Source: Clostridiales bacterium (lineage in GTDB: Bacteria > Bacillota > Clostridia > Caldicoprobacterales > UBA3941). Taken from it: DNA of 64,000 nt. Where the stretch lies: NCBI GenBank assembly GCA_012735575.1, contig JAAYGY010000093.1:1-64000 (forward strand), read 5' to 3'. Below the pieces are notes generated by a model that made no database searches, was not told the DNA's origin, and saw only the letters and a list, made by a program, of their open reading frames with translations. Shown here piece after piece: positions 35,427 to 43,845 of this stretch (position 1 is the first letter of the stretch; the number at the start of each line of letters is the position of its first letter). Both the position numbers and the translations under genes were made by a program.

Positions 35427-36794
35427 TTATACATGATATGCTACACGATTTCTATTAATCTCTGGTTTGCCTTTCCGTCCTTCTATATATATAGGTGCAT
35501 ATATCTTTGCATCCTTTATTACGCAACCAGCCTTACCCCTATCCCTCATAATCTCAGAGCATTTACTGCAGGCTATGCAGGATTTCCTACTATCCATGGC
35601 CCCCTTGGTTATAATATCCTTAGCAAAATCAGGATAGGCAAAGGCTTGACGGCCAAACCCGGCAATGGTAAACCAGCCTTCCTGTATTCCTCCTGCAGCT
35701 ATAAAAGGTGCAAACTCCCTCAACCAGCTAAAGCCAGTGGCCATTATTACCATGTCTGGACAGCTTTGCTGGATCTGTCTTATGATATCTAACATTCTGG
35801 CCGTTCCCTCTAAGGGATGCTCTGGGGGTATGTAATAACCAAGATCATAAGGTCTGCCTACATGGGGGTTGTAATAGGGGTTACCCGTACTGATGTTTAC
35901 AAGTCTAACGCCTTTATCGTATAGTATATTGACAAGTTTAATGGGTTCTGTAAGATCCGGTTTTAAAAAATCATCCTTGTCCACACCCCAACCATAAGGA
36001 TAGGGTACTGCATCATAGGCATTCATCCTTACAGCAATGTCCAGTCCCTCGCCAATACCATCTTTAATCTTATCCACGATATTTAATAGGAATCGGGTAC
36101 GATTTTCAAAACTGCCACCATACTTGCCTTCCCTGGTAAAAGCAGATAAAAGTTCGGAATTTAAGTAACCATGACAGGCTTTTATATCAACAGCATCAAA
36201 GCCTACCTCCTTAGCTAAAACAGCCGCCTCTACAAACTTGTCTTCTAGCCTTTCCAGTTCTTGGTCAGTTATTAGGGGATAGTCTTCAGGAATATCCCGT
36301 CCAAGATATGGGTTTCTGGTAGCAATTATAGGTGCAGGTTTCCCTGTGGGACGACTATAGCGGCCTGAATGAGTTAGCTGTACTACTGTATATGGTCTAT
36401 AATCATGGCCAAAATCTTCTCTTGCTGCAGCCAAAGCCTGGTCCAACAACTTTTTAAAATCTTCCTTGTTTTCGGGACATATGTAAATCTGGCGGGGATT
36501 GGCTCTGCCCTCTTCAACTACTGCTGTAGCCTCAAACCACAGCAGGCCTGCACCTCCTCTGGCAAACCGTTCATAACGCCTGTAGGTCAGTTCATCGGGC
36601 TTACCTTCTACTGTTCCATCGCAACCCTCCATAGGGTGAATACCTAAAGAATTGGGAATAATCTTATCTCCCATAGAGATGGTCTTCTTTAGTATCTCTA
36701 AATCCTGGGAAATAGGAATAATTACACCCAGTTTGCTTATATCCTCTTTTACTTCATCCAAAGACCTATATCTAAATTTAGCATGTTCTGCCAT
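35427..36794 (-). CDS. NADH:flavin oxidoreductase (Old Yellow Enzyme family) with Fe-S cysteine cluster
   Basis: A 455-residue FMN TIM-barrel protein. RNPYLGRDIPEDYPLITDQEL, DIKACHGYLNSELLSAFTR (active-site His with the Tyr nearby) and VRMNAYDAVPY are OYE/2,4-dienoyl-CoA reductase segments. The C-terminus has CIACSKCSEIMRDRGKAGC, the four-cysteine 4Fe-4S site of the dienoyl-CoA reductase/BaiH type, but the protein ends there. The FAD/NADH domain that normally follows is absent. The separate FAD protein two genes downstream could supply electrons, a split arrangement. It probably reduces a conjugated C=C bond; substrate unknown. First gene of the operon. Confidence 0.87.
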   Translation of the reverse strand: MAEHAKFRYRSLDEVKEDISKLGVIIPISQDLEILKKTISMGDKIIPNSLGIHPMEGCDGTVEGKPDELTYRRYERFARGGAGLLWFEATAVVEEGRANPRQIYICPENKEDFKKLLDQALAAAREDFGHDYRPYTVVQLTHSGRYSRPTGKPAPIIATRNPYLGRDIPEDYPLITDQELERLEDKFVEAAVLAKEVGFDAVDIKACHGYLNSELLSAFTREGKYGGSFENRTRFLLNIVDKIKDGIGEGLDIAVRMNAYDAVPYPYGWGVDKDDFLKPDLTEPIKLVNILYDKGVRLVNISTGNPYYNPHVGRPYDLGYYIPPEHPLEGTARMLDIIRQIQQSCPDMVIMATGFSWLREFAPFIAAGGIQEGWFTIAGFGRQAFAYPDFAKDIITKGAMDSRKSCIACSKCSEIMRDRGKAGCVIKDAKIYAPIYIEGRKGKPEINRNRVAYHV

Positions 36795-36849
36795 ATCAGC
36801 AGCCTCCTATAAAGTATAAGCTGTCCCCCAAATTTAAACCGCTATCCCA

Positions 36850-37206
36850 TTATTCCTGTTCAGCCTTATGTGCTAAAACCTCATTAATCTTTGCTATTGC
36901 CTTTCTCGCGACTTCCTTTACTTCTTCGTTGTCGTCGTCCTTTATTAGCTTTCTTAAAAACTCAACTGTCCTCTCTTCACCAGTTTCTCCCATAGCCTGA
37001 GCAGCCAGTTTCCTTACCTCAGCTTCTGGATGACGAATATAAGTGGTAAGAAGGTTTATGGTATCCAGATTACCGCATTTGCCTATGGCTTCAAAAGCGG
37101 CATTTCGAAACTCAATATTATCTCCGGATAAAACCTTATCTAAATTAGAGATGTTACCCTTTTCTGCCCACTTTTCTATTCTTTTCTTAGTAGGCTTGAA
37201 AAACAT
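36850..37206 (-). CDS. Small HEAT-repeat protein
   Basis: A 118-residue helical protein with three HEAT-type repeats: FRNAAFEAIGKCGNLDTINLL, VRKLAAQAMGETGEERTVEFL and VKEVARKAIAKINEVL. HEAT repeats mediate protein contacts; there is no catalytic motif. ATG 37206 is preferred over 37212 because AGGAG is then 9 bases away. It lies alone between the OYE-like gene and the superoxide reductase gene. Function unknown. Confidence 0.82.
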   Translation of the reverse strand: MFFKPTKKRIEKWAEKGNISNLDKVLSGDNIEFRNAAFEAIGKCGNLDTINLLTTYIRHPEAEVRKLAAQAMGETGEERTVEFLRKLIKDDDNEEVKEVARKAIAKINEVLAHKAEQE

Positions 37207-37464
37207 ATGCATCCACTCCTATAATTTATTTACAATGCCAAAAAATTAAGATAATTAAAGGGGACAGCTTTTTTCCTTTATCTTACTATATGAATTCCTT
37301 AATATTAATCATAACTTGTATAACTTTTATAGTCAAGGTTAACTTGAATGTTAACTACTAAGACATCTTGCTAATATACAAATGTTCTTTTTCTGTTTAA
37401 TTTGTCATAGATTGGGTATAGATATATTAAATAATCTTGGTGATAATAAGGAGGAAAACAGACT

Positions 37465-37839
37465 ATGGATGTATTTGGTACCCTTATACAGACTGGTGAT
37501 TGGAAAGGTGAGAAACACGTACCCATTATACACTGTCCTGATAGTGTTAAAGCTGGTGAGAATTTTGAATTAAAAGTTACCCTGGGAGATGCTATTGGTC
37601 ATCCTAATACCTTGGAGCACTACATAGCCTGGTTTAAAGTATATTATCAGCCCGAAGGCGGGAAATTCCCCATTGAAATAGCTACATTTGACTTTGGTGC
37701 TCACGGAGAAAGCGATGTGTTTACCGATTATCACGGAACCACCACTGTTAAAATCCCAAAAAGCGGTACTATTTATGCCCTTAGCTACTGCAATATACAC
37801 GGCTTATGGGGCAACAAGGCAGATATTACCGTAGAATAA
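37465..37839 (+). CDS. Superoxide reductase, class II (neelaredoxin type)
   Basis: A 124-residue iron protein that reduces superoxide to hydrogen peroxide without making oxygen, a hallmark of anaerobes. The single Fe centre ligands are visible as His18, His46 and His52 together with the C-terminal pair Cys109 and His112 in SYCNIHGLWG. The mobile catalytic segment is EKHVP at 16-20. There is no N-terminal desulforedoxin domain, which makes it class II. It needs an electron donor such as rubredoxin, which is not next to it. AAGGAGGA precedes the ATG, and a strong bidirectional terminator follows. Confidence 0.94.
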   Translation: MDVFGTLIQTGDWKGEKHVPIIHCPDSVKAGENFELKVTLGDAIGHPNTLEHYIAWFKVYYQPEGGKFPIEIATFDFGAHGESDVFTDYHGTTTVKIPKSGTIYALSYCNIHGLWGNKADITVE

Positions 37840-37876
37840 CCCACTGTAGGATTTTATAGATCTTATTCTCACCCCT

Positions 37877-37916
37877 AAAAAAGATAGTACGGAAGCTATT
37901 CCGTACCATCTTTTTT
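37877..37916. terminator. Bidirectional Rho-independent terminator
   Basis: AAAAAAGATAGTACGGA (37877-37893) pairs with TCCGTACCATCTTTTTT (37900-37916), with one mismatch and T runs on both strands. It serves the superoxide reductase and lemA genes. Confidence 0.9.
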
Positions 37917-38002
37917 ATTTTATATTGCAAGATTAACTCCTTATACCAAAGTTAATTGCTTATTATATAATCTTAAATTTTAACATATTGTCAAACAAAC
38001 TG

Positions 38003-38551
38003 CTAAAACTGTACTCTGGGTACTTCCCGGTCTCCTTCATCAGCTTGAAAGAATGCCTCCTGCCTAAAGCCAAAGATTGATGCAAATATATTGTTGGGAA
38101 AGGTTTCGATTCTGTTATTATATTTAAGGACTGTATCATTGTAAAACTGTCTGGAATAGCGTATTTTATCCTCTATGTCCCTTAAATTTTGCTGGAGATT
38201 TAGGAAATTGGTATTTGCCTTTAGCTCCGGATAAGCTTCCACTACCACCATAAGCCTGTTAAGAGCCTGGGACAGCGTATTATTGGCATCCATACTCTCC
38301 TGAGGGGTATTGGCACTTAACACACTGCTCCTGGCCTTTACAATCTGATCCAAGGTTTCCTTCTCATGGCTTGCATAGCCTTTCACCGTCTCAACTATGT
38401 TGGGAATAAGGTCCGCCCTGTTCTTTAATTGAACATCAATCTGGGACCATGCATTTCTTACCCTGTTTCTTAAGGTAACAAATCCATTGTATGCAGATAT
38501 GGCATATAAAACTAGCAGAATAACTATGCCTAAAATAATATACACTAACAT
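38003..38551 (-). CDS. lemA: LemA family protein
   Basis: A 182-residue LemA protein. One N-terminal membrane helix (residues 2-18) is followed by a helical domain with the family signature YNGFVTLRNRVRNAWSQIDVQLKNRADLIPN and, later, NTLSQALNRLMVVVEAYPELKAN. LemA proteins sit in the membrane with unknown function. ATG 38551 is used because GGGAGG is just upstream; the longer frame to 38581 has no ribosome binding site. It follows a DUF2207 gene, the usual partner of lemA. Confidence 0.93.
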   Translation of the reverse strand: MLVYIILGIVILLVLYAISAYNGFVTLRNRVRNAWSQIDVQLKNRADLIPNIVETVKGYASHEKETLDQIVKARSSVLSANTPQESMDANNTLSQALNRLMVVVEAYPELKANTNFLNLQQNLRDIEDKIRYSRQFYNDTVLKYNNRIETFPNNIFASIFGFRQEAFFQADEGDREVPRVQF

Positions 38552-38600
38552 GGTAATCCTCCCTTTATAATTTATATTCAAATTGAGCTTCTACCTTTTG

Positions 38601-40541
38601 CTAGAAGGCACCACCGCCTCCACTGCCACCGCCACCGCCAGAGCTGCCCCCGCTAAAACCTCCGCCACTACCACTTGCAGAAGAATCGGGCGAGGCTGCT
38701 ATATCTGCCGTGCTAATAGCATTACTTATGGAATTTGTGGTACTGGCTATCATACTGTTCATTAGTGCTAAATTGCTTAAGGAGCTGTAGCCTCTCATAT
38801 ATGTCAGGGAGGGGTCTGATAGCTCTACTTCACTAAACACCTGAGGAAGCTGATCTATAACCTCTTTGGCTACTCCCAGTGAAATGGCATATACAAGGTA
38901 ATGCTCCCAAATAACAATGGATGGAATCTCAGCCTTATCCATCTGGGAAAAATGGAGTAAAAATCTTTTAAAGGCTTTCCACATAGCTGTCTGCTCCACA
39001 CCATACCTGGTTCTCTTTCTTATGCTGGATACTATAAGCATGGTGATTAAAATTATAAAACCTAGTATCCCCATAACAAATCCCATGCCTGCCTCGAGAA
39101 AGATAACCGATGCAATACCTAGTACCAACAATGCTAAGGCAATTAAGGCATACTTACTGCTGCCCCTTAAATCGTTTTTGGTAAAGAACTCCAACTCTTC
39201 TCCCCGGTCTTTTACCAGGGATTTGAATTTTTCATAATCCTTTTGAAACTGAACTGCCCTGGATCTTTTCTTAAGAATATTCTTTAGGTCGTCCAGGAAC
39301 AGACTTTTACCTCCACCAAGTTTGTCTATAAACCATGATATTAAAAACCTTTCATGGGGATGTAAATCATCCAATGCTACACCATCTATCTTGGATATCT
39401 CGTAATTTTCCTGTATCTTTTTAAATACTAAACCTTTTTCCCTTTCAATTCTGTTAATGGTAATCTTCTTTTTCCGTACCAGATCCATTATTGTAGCCAT
39501 TATATCCTTTGGTTCTATATACCCTTTGGTGAGAAGATAGGTCATTACAGCAGGGGTATAATCTCCTGGCAGCTCTCTATAGTAATCACCCTGAAACTCT
39601 GGTTTAAGATCCCTGGAATACTTTGTAATAAATGCAACTAAAGAGTACAAACCAAATAAAGCAGCTGCAGCAAATAGAGGCCAAACCATGTCCCTAATTT
39701 TTTTCAGCTCTGCCTCTCTTTTTTGCCTTTCCCTTTCTAACTCCTCCTGCCTTCTCATCTCCTCCCTGGCTCGCTCCCTCTCAAGATTGGCTTCTTCGGC
39801 TAATCTTTTTTCATTTTCCAGTATAGAAGGCAGTTTTGTTTCATTGTATACACGACTGGAATCGGGAATAAGCTGGGGTGGGAATATGACCAAGGTTTCC
39901 ACAAAGGTACCGGGTATAATTTCTGGAACTTCGAAGGTAAAGGTCTCTTCATCTACAATCCTGGACACTCCCGTTAAAGGTCCGTGGGCATAGACTTTGA
40001 GATCTTCTTTATTGGCACCTTCAGGAATATTAATAGTAATATGGATATTATCTAAAGGTACATCCCAGTTACTGTCTATAACCTTTCTGTTAAAGACACC
40101 AATATCCTGATATTTTTCAGCTACATTCAAAAGGGTATATTCATAGATAAATGTCTTTTCCTCATAGCTAGATGGTTCATAAACTTTCAGCTTGACCAGG
40201 TTGTCTTCCTGGTTCAGTTCATAAACATTTTCGCCCTGTCCCTCTGACTTCTGGAATTCTCTAATCTCCTGCTCCTGTTCTACCCATACCTTAAGATCTT
40301 CAATACCATCGGTCCTGTCCGTATCTATATCCCTTAGAACTCCATTAAAATCCCCGGCAAAATCATAGGTAATCTCCTCTTTAACATGGGCATCACCGTT
40401 GGGCTGAATATGAATGGTTACTTTATAATTACTGATTTGATAGCTTCTATCATCTGCTACTATATTAAGGGATGGAAAGCATAAGGATATAAAAAGCAGA
40501 GTCAGGATTAGAAAAACTTGGAAAGTTTTTACCCTTTTTAT
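38601..40541 (-). CDS. DUF2207 membrane protein with a non-ATG start (AUA or AUC)
   Basis: The open frame runs without a stop from 40544 to 38601. It encodes a signal peptide (KRVKTFQVFLILTLLFISL), the DUF2207 N-terminal domain (NYKVTIHIQPNGDAHVKEE), a charged coiled segment, three membrane helices and a Gly/Ser-rich tail ending in GGGGAF. No ATG, GTG or TTG occurs before the signal peptide. AAAGGGGG lies 8 bases before ATA at 40541 (ATC at 40544 is the other option). Starting at the first internal TTG (40130) would delete the signal peptide and about 137 residues of the domain. So initiation at AUA/AUC, or a recent start-codon mutation, is likely. About 646 residues. Pairs with lemA downstream. 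Confidence 0.78.
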   Translation of the reverse strand: MKRVKTFQVFLILTLLFISLCFPSLNIVADDRSYQISNYKVTIHIQPNGDAHVKEEITYDFAGDFNGVLRDIDTDRTDGIEDLKVWVEQEQEIREFQKSEGQGENVYELNQEDNLVKLKVYEPSSYEEKTFIYEYTLLNVAEKYQDIGVFNRKVIDSNWDVPLDNIHITINIPEGANKEDLKVYAHGPLTGVSRIVDEETFTFEVPEIIPGTFVETLVIFPPQLIPDSSRVYNETKLPSILENEKRLAEEANLERERAREEMRRQEELERERQKREAELKKIRDMVWPLFAAAALFGLYSLVAFITKYSRDLKPEFQGDYYRELPGDYTPAVMTYLLTKGYIEPKDIMATIMDLVRKKKITINRIEREKGLVFKKIQENYEISKIDGVALDDLHPHERFLISWFIDKLGGGKSLFLDDLKNILKKRSRAVQFQKDYEKFKSLVKDRGEELEFFTKNDLRGSSKYALIALALLVLGIASVIFLEAGMGFVMGILGFIILITMLIVSSIRKRTRYGVEQTAMWKAFKRFLLHFSQMDKAEIPSIVIWEHYLVYAISLGVAKEVIDQLPQVFSEVELSDPSLTYMRGYSSLSNLALMNSMIASTTNSISNAISTADIAASPDSSASGSGGGFSGGSSGGGGGSGGGGAF

Positions 40542-40630
40542 GATTTAAACCCCCTTTACACACCAAATAAGATTTGGTAATTATGTTTATATTTTACCAC
40601 AAAAAATTAGCTACCAAATCATTTATTAAC

Positions 40631-40660
40631 AAAAAAACCAGGCAAAAATTTCGCCCAGTT
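40631..40660 (-). terminator. Rho-independent terminator after the hydroxyacid dehydrogenase gene
   Basis: On the minus-strand RNA AACUGGGC (40660-40653) pairs with GCCUGGUU (40643-40636) using two G-U pairs, followed by a run of U. On the plus strand the same sites mismatch, so it works in one direction only. Confidence 0.75.
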
Positions 40661-40702
40661 TTTTTGATATAGATTCTTTTATATAGATATTATGGATTTA
40701 TG

Positions 40703-41665
40703 CTATGGATTTACTATATTAGCATGATTTCCCTCCAGAAAGGCCTTTATATTCTCTGTTGCTATCTTCATAAGCCTCTGCCGCGCTTCCTTAGTAGCCC
40801 AGGCAATATGAGGAGTGATTATACAGTTTTTTGCTGTAAGAAGAGGGTTATCCTTTGCAGGGGGTTCTTCTGATAAAACATCCAATCCTGCACCTGCAAT
40901 AATACCTTTATTTAAAGCTTCTGCCAGATCCTCCTCTACTACAACAGGACCTCTGGAGGTATTAATAAGGAAGGCTGTTCTCTTCATTTTCCTTAACCTA
41001 TCCATATTGATAAGTCCCCGAGTCTCCTCAAACAGTGGACAATGAAGACTTACCACATCAGATTCCTGTAAAAGCTCATCCAGGGACTCTGCCCATCTAA
41101 AATTTTGCCTGTGGGACTGGTCAGTTTTGGTCCTGCTGTGTGCAATAACTTTCATGCCAAAAACCTGTGCTACATCGGCTACCTTCTGTCCTATTCGGCC
41201 AAACCCTATTATTCCCATAGTCTTGCCTGCCAACTCTATCAAGGGATAGTTCCAAAACGTAAAGTCCTTGCTATTGCTCCAGTCTCCTCTTCTTACAGCA
41301 TTGCTGTGATCCTGAACATGGTAGCAGTGCTCCAATAGTAGGGCAAAAACCAATTGAGCTACGGAATCGGTACTATAGGCTGGTACATTGGTAACAATTA
41401 TATCCCTTTCTTTTGCTGCATCAATATCCACTACATTATATCCCGTAGCCAATACTCCAATATACTTTACATCCGGTAATTTTGACAAGGTTTGTTGACT
41501 AAGAGGAGTTTTGTTGGTCAAAAGGATTTGTGCTCCTTTTGCTCTATCTATAATCAAATTCTCTGGTGTTCTATCGTATATCTCAACATCCCCTAACTCT
41601 CTTATAGGATCCCAGCTTAAATCACCTGGGTTTAGAGCATAACCGTCTAAAACAACAATTTTCAT
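40703..41665 (-). CDS. D-2-hydroxyacid dehydrogenase (glycerate dehydrogenase-like)
   Basis: A 320-residue NAD-dependent dehydrogenase. The Rossmann motif GIIGFGRIGQKVA is at about 150-162, INTSRGPVV carries the active-site Arg, and the catalytic His lies in ITPHIAWAT, with LDVLSEEPP before it. It resembles HprA-type enzymes that reduce hydroxypyruvate or glyoxylate. The product glycerate or a branched hydroxyacid would fit next to serine/glycine genes, though the genes between are unrelated. Normal family length; its own promoter and terminator. Confidence 0.9.
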   Translation of the reverse strand: MKIVVLDGYALNPGDLSWDPIRELGDVEIYDRTPENLIIDRAKGAQILLTNKTPLSQQTLSKLPDVKYIGVLATGYNVVDIDAAKERDIIVTNVPAYSTDSVAQLVFALLLEHCYHVQDHSNAVRRGDWSNSKDFTFWNYPLIELAGKTMGIIGFGRIGQKVADVAQVFGMKVIAHSRTKTDQSHRQNFRWAESLDELLQESDVVSLHCPLFEETRGLINMDRLRKMKRTAFLINTSRGPVVVEEDLAEALNKGIIAGAGLDVLSEEPPAKDNPLLTAKNCIITPHIAWATKEARQRLMKIATENIKAFLEGNHANIVNP

Positions 41666-41788
41666 ATTTTATACCTCTTTTCTTCTTTTTATCTCTTAAT
41701 CCACATTCCAAATTTGATTACTATTATACCAAAAATATTATTATATCAATAATATATACTAATAAATCCGCCATCTTATATATAATGA

Positions 41789-41819
41789 ACAAAAGACCTT
41801 TAAACAAAAGGTCTTTTGT
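41789..41819 (-). terminator. Hairpin terminator after the YkuS-like gene
   Basis: ACAAAAGACCTTT (41789-41801) and AAAGGTCTTTTGT (41807-41819) form a perfect 13-bp stem. The T run is partly inside the stem on the minus strand. Confidence 0.65.
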
Positions 41820-41830
41820 ATATGTTTTAA

Positions 41831-42088
41831 CTATTGTACTCTCTGTTCAATAGCTGCCTTAACATCCTCTGGAGTCATGCCTCTGGCTTCTATAATTGGC
41901 CTGTTGCTATTACTGGTTTGAATGCCCATGAAGTTATCATCTAGTCCAGTCATAACAACGGCGTCAAATCCATCTAAAAAATCTTTACTGGCTTTTTGGC
42001 GGGTACTAAACTCACTAACTTTATAACCTGATCTTATAAGATAGTTGATAACAGGCGTCAAACCCTCTTGTACAGCTATGTGTTTCAT
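41831..42088 (-). CDS. YkuS-like small protein (UPF0180)
   Basis: An 85-residue protein beginning MKHIAVQEGLTPVINYLIRSGYKV, the pattern of the UPF0180/YkuS family. The middle VVMTGLDDNFMGIQTS is also typical. Function unknown. The frame extends to 42127, but ATG 42088 has a perfect AAGGAGG. It is a single gene with its own terminator. Confidence 0.88.
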   Translation of the reverse strand: MKHIAVQEGLTPVINYLIRSGYKVSEFSTRQKASKDFLDGFDAVVMTGLDDNFMGIQTSNSNRPIIEARGMTPEDVKAAIEQRVQ

Positions 42089-42202
42089 AGATAAAACCTC
42101 CTTTTTTCCTATTATCTCACCAGTCAAATATAATTATCCCCGTTAGAAATCTCTAATTATCATAGAATAATCTGGTTTGATAAAAAGGATTTTATTGGGG
42201 TT

Positions 42203-43096
42203 TTATCCATTTTCCTTATTATCTTCAAAAATCTTTTTGGCCAGCTTTCTAGCTGTTGGCGTTGCTGCTAGTCCCCCTTCTCCTGTTTCCCTTAAGGAAG
42301 GTACCAGTAAGTCTCCTACCTCTTTCATTGCATCTATGACTTCATCTGCTGGGATAAGGCTTTCAATCCCGGCTAAAGCTAACTGTGCAGCCACCACAGC
42401 ATTAATAGCACCTGTGGCATTACGCTTTATGCAGGGGATTTCCACTAGTCCGGCTACAGGATCGCAAACCAGGCCCAATACACTTTTTAAAGCCATAGCA
42501 CAAGCATGTCCTGCCATGCGGGGACTACCTCCCAGCATCTCCACCAGGGCAGCTGCTGCCATGGCTGCGGCACTACCGCACTCAGCCTGACAGCCGCCCT
42601 CTGCCCCTGAAATGCTGGCTCTCTTTGCTATAACCATGCCCATACCTGCTGCTGTAAACAGGCTCATTATCATTCTGGGTCGTGGGATTTTCTTATCTTC
42701 CTGTACTGCCAGTAAAACAGAGGGCAAGATTCCACAGGATCCAGCTGTTGGGGCTGCTACTATCCTGCCCATAGAAGCATTGGATTCGGCTATAGCTAAA
42801 GCCTTGATCAGCACCTTATCCATAAGGGATCCTCCCAGACTTTTACCCTGCTCTAAAGCCATATAAAGCTTATATGCATCACCACCGCTTAAACCACTGG
42901 CGGATTTTGTGTGGGGATGAAGGGCATCAAGAATAGATTCCTCCATTACCTTGGCGTTGTTTTCCATTTGATGATATATATCATCAGTACTTTTTCCCAA
43001 CTCTTGTGCCTGATCTTCCAATACTATGTCTGATATGTTTTTGTCCCTTTCTTCCGCAGCCTTTATCAACTCGTCTACACTATCATATCTTAACAT
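42203..43096 (-). CDS. sdaAA: L-serine dehydratase, iron-sulfur dependent, alpha subunit
   Basis: A 297-residue catalytic subunit that turns L-serine into pyruvate and ammonia using an oxygen-sensitive 4Fe-4S cluster. The cysteines are in GSCGILPSVLLA, GGCQAECGSAAAM and GHACAMALKS. LGLVCDPVAGLVEIPC is a further family block. ATG 43096 starts the family N-terminus (MLRYDSVDELIKAAEER); the frame is open to 43129. It is the last gene of the deoB-gcv-sda cluster, 75 bases after sdaAB. With the gcv genes it would allow glycine or serine to feed pyruvate. Confidence 0.95.
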   Translation of the reverse strand: MLRYDSVDELIKAAEERDKNISDIVLEDQAQELGKSTDDIYHQMENNAKVMEESILDALHPHTKSASGLSGGDAYKLYMALEQGKSLGGSLMDKVLIKALAIAESNASMGRIVAAPTAGSCGILPSVLLAVQEDKKIPRPRMIMSLFTAAGMGMVIAKRASISGAEGGCQAECGSAAAMAAAALVEMLGGSPRMAGHACAMALKSVLGLVCDPVAGLVEIPCIKRNATGAINAVVAAQLALAGIESLIPADEVIDAMKEVGDLLVPSLRETGEGGLAATPTARKLAKKIFEDNKENG

Positions 43097-43170
43097 TTGC
43101 CCTTTACCCCTCCAAACTCTGGATACCATTTGATTCTTATATTATCTTTTATAATATTCCTTCATCTATC

Positions 43171-43830
43171 TTACAAGGGATTTAATACAGTTACTTCATT
43201 TACACAAGGCAGCTTTATCAATTTGTCTGCAACAGCCTGATCTATTTCCTGATCCACTTCTATTACCATTATAGCCTCTCCGCCCCGCCTTTTTCGATAT
43301 ACTTTCATTTTACCTATATTTATGTTATACGAAGACAAAAGCCCTGTTACTGATGCTACCACCCCTGGTGCATCCTTGTGGGGTATGATTATGGTATGGC
43401 TTCTACCCGTAAAATCCACCTCTAAACCATTTATATCCCTAACAACAACATTGCCCCCACCCACCGATGCAGCAGTTACTACAACCCTTTTTCCTGAACC
43501 ATCCCTTACACTGATTCTAGCAGTATTTGGATGAGCATCCTTTAAATTTACCTGCTTAATAGTAAAATGGAAACCTTGCTTGGCTGCTATATTGAGACTG
43601 TCACGTATCCTTAGATCATGGGGGTCAAAACCCAAAAGGCCACCTATAATAGCCCTGTCGGTACCATGTCCCTTGTATGTCTGAGCAAAAGAGCCGTGAA
43701 GCTCAATAATGGCTTCCACCGGCTCTTGACCTAACAGATTTCTGACAATTTTGCCAATTCTAGCAGCACCTGCAGTATGGGAGCTGGAGGGCCCCACCAT
43801 TATAGGGCCGATAATATCAAATACATTCAT
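43171..43830 (-). CDS. sdaAB: L-serine dehydratase, iron-sulfur dependent, beta subunit
   Basis: A 219-residue subunit with the signature MVGPSSSHTAGAARIGK near the N-terminus, the GHGTDRAIIGGLLGFDP segment, and a C-terminal ACT domain (HKDAPGVVASVTGLLSSYNINIGKMKVYR) that probably binds serine as a regulator. It forms the two-part serine dehydratase with SdaAA. It is 16 bases downstream of gcvPB, so transcription with the gcv genes is likely. GGGAGGAAAG precedes the ATG. Confidence 0.95.
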   Translation of the reverse strand: MNVFDIIGPIMVGPSSSHTAGAARIGKIVRNLLGQEPVEAIIELHGSFAQTYKGHGTDRAIIGGLLGFDPHDLRIRDSLNIAAKQGFHFTIKQVNLKDAHPNTARISVRDGSGKRVVVTAASVGGGNVVVRDINGLEVDFTGRSHTIIIPHKDAPGVVASVTGLLSSYNINIGKMKVYRKRRGGEAIMVIEVDQEIDQAVADKLIKLPCVNEVTVLNPL

Positions 43831-43845
43831 AAACGGCTTTCCTCC

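Noticed and set aside
40130-40130. TTG 40130 as start of the DUF2207 gene
   Set aside because: It would remove a well-formed signal peptide and the conserved N-terminal domain, and there is no ribosome binding site before it.
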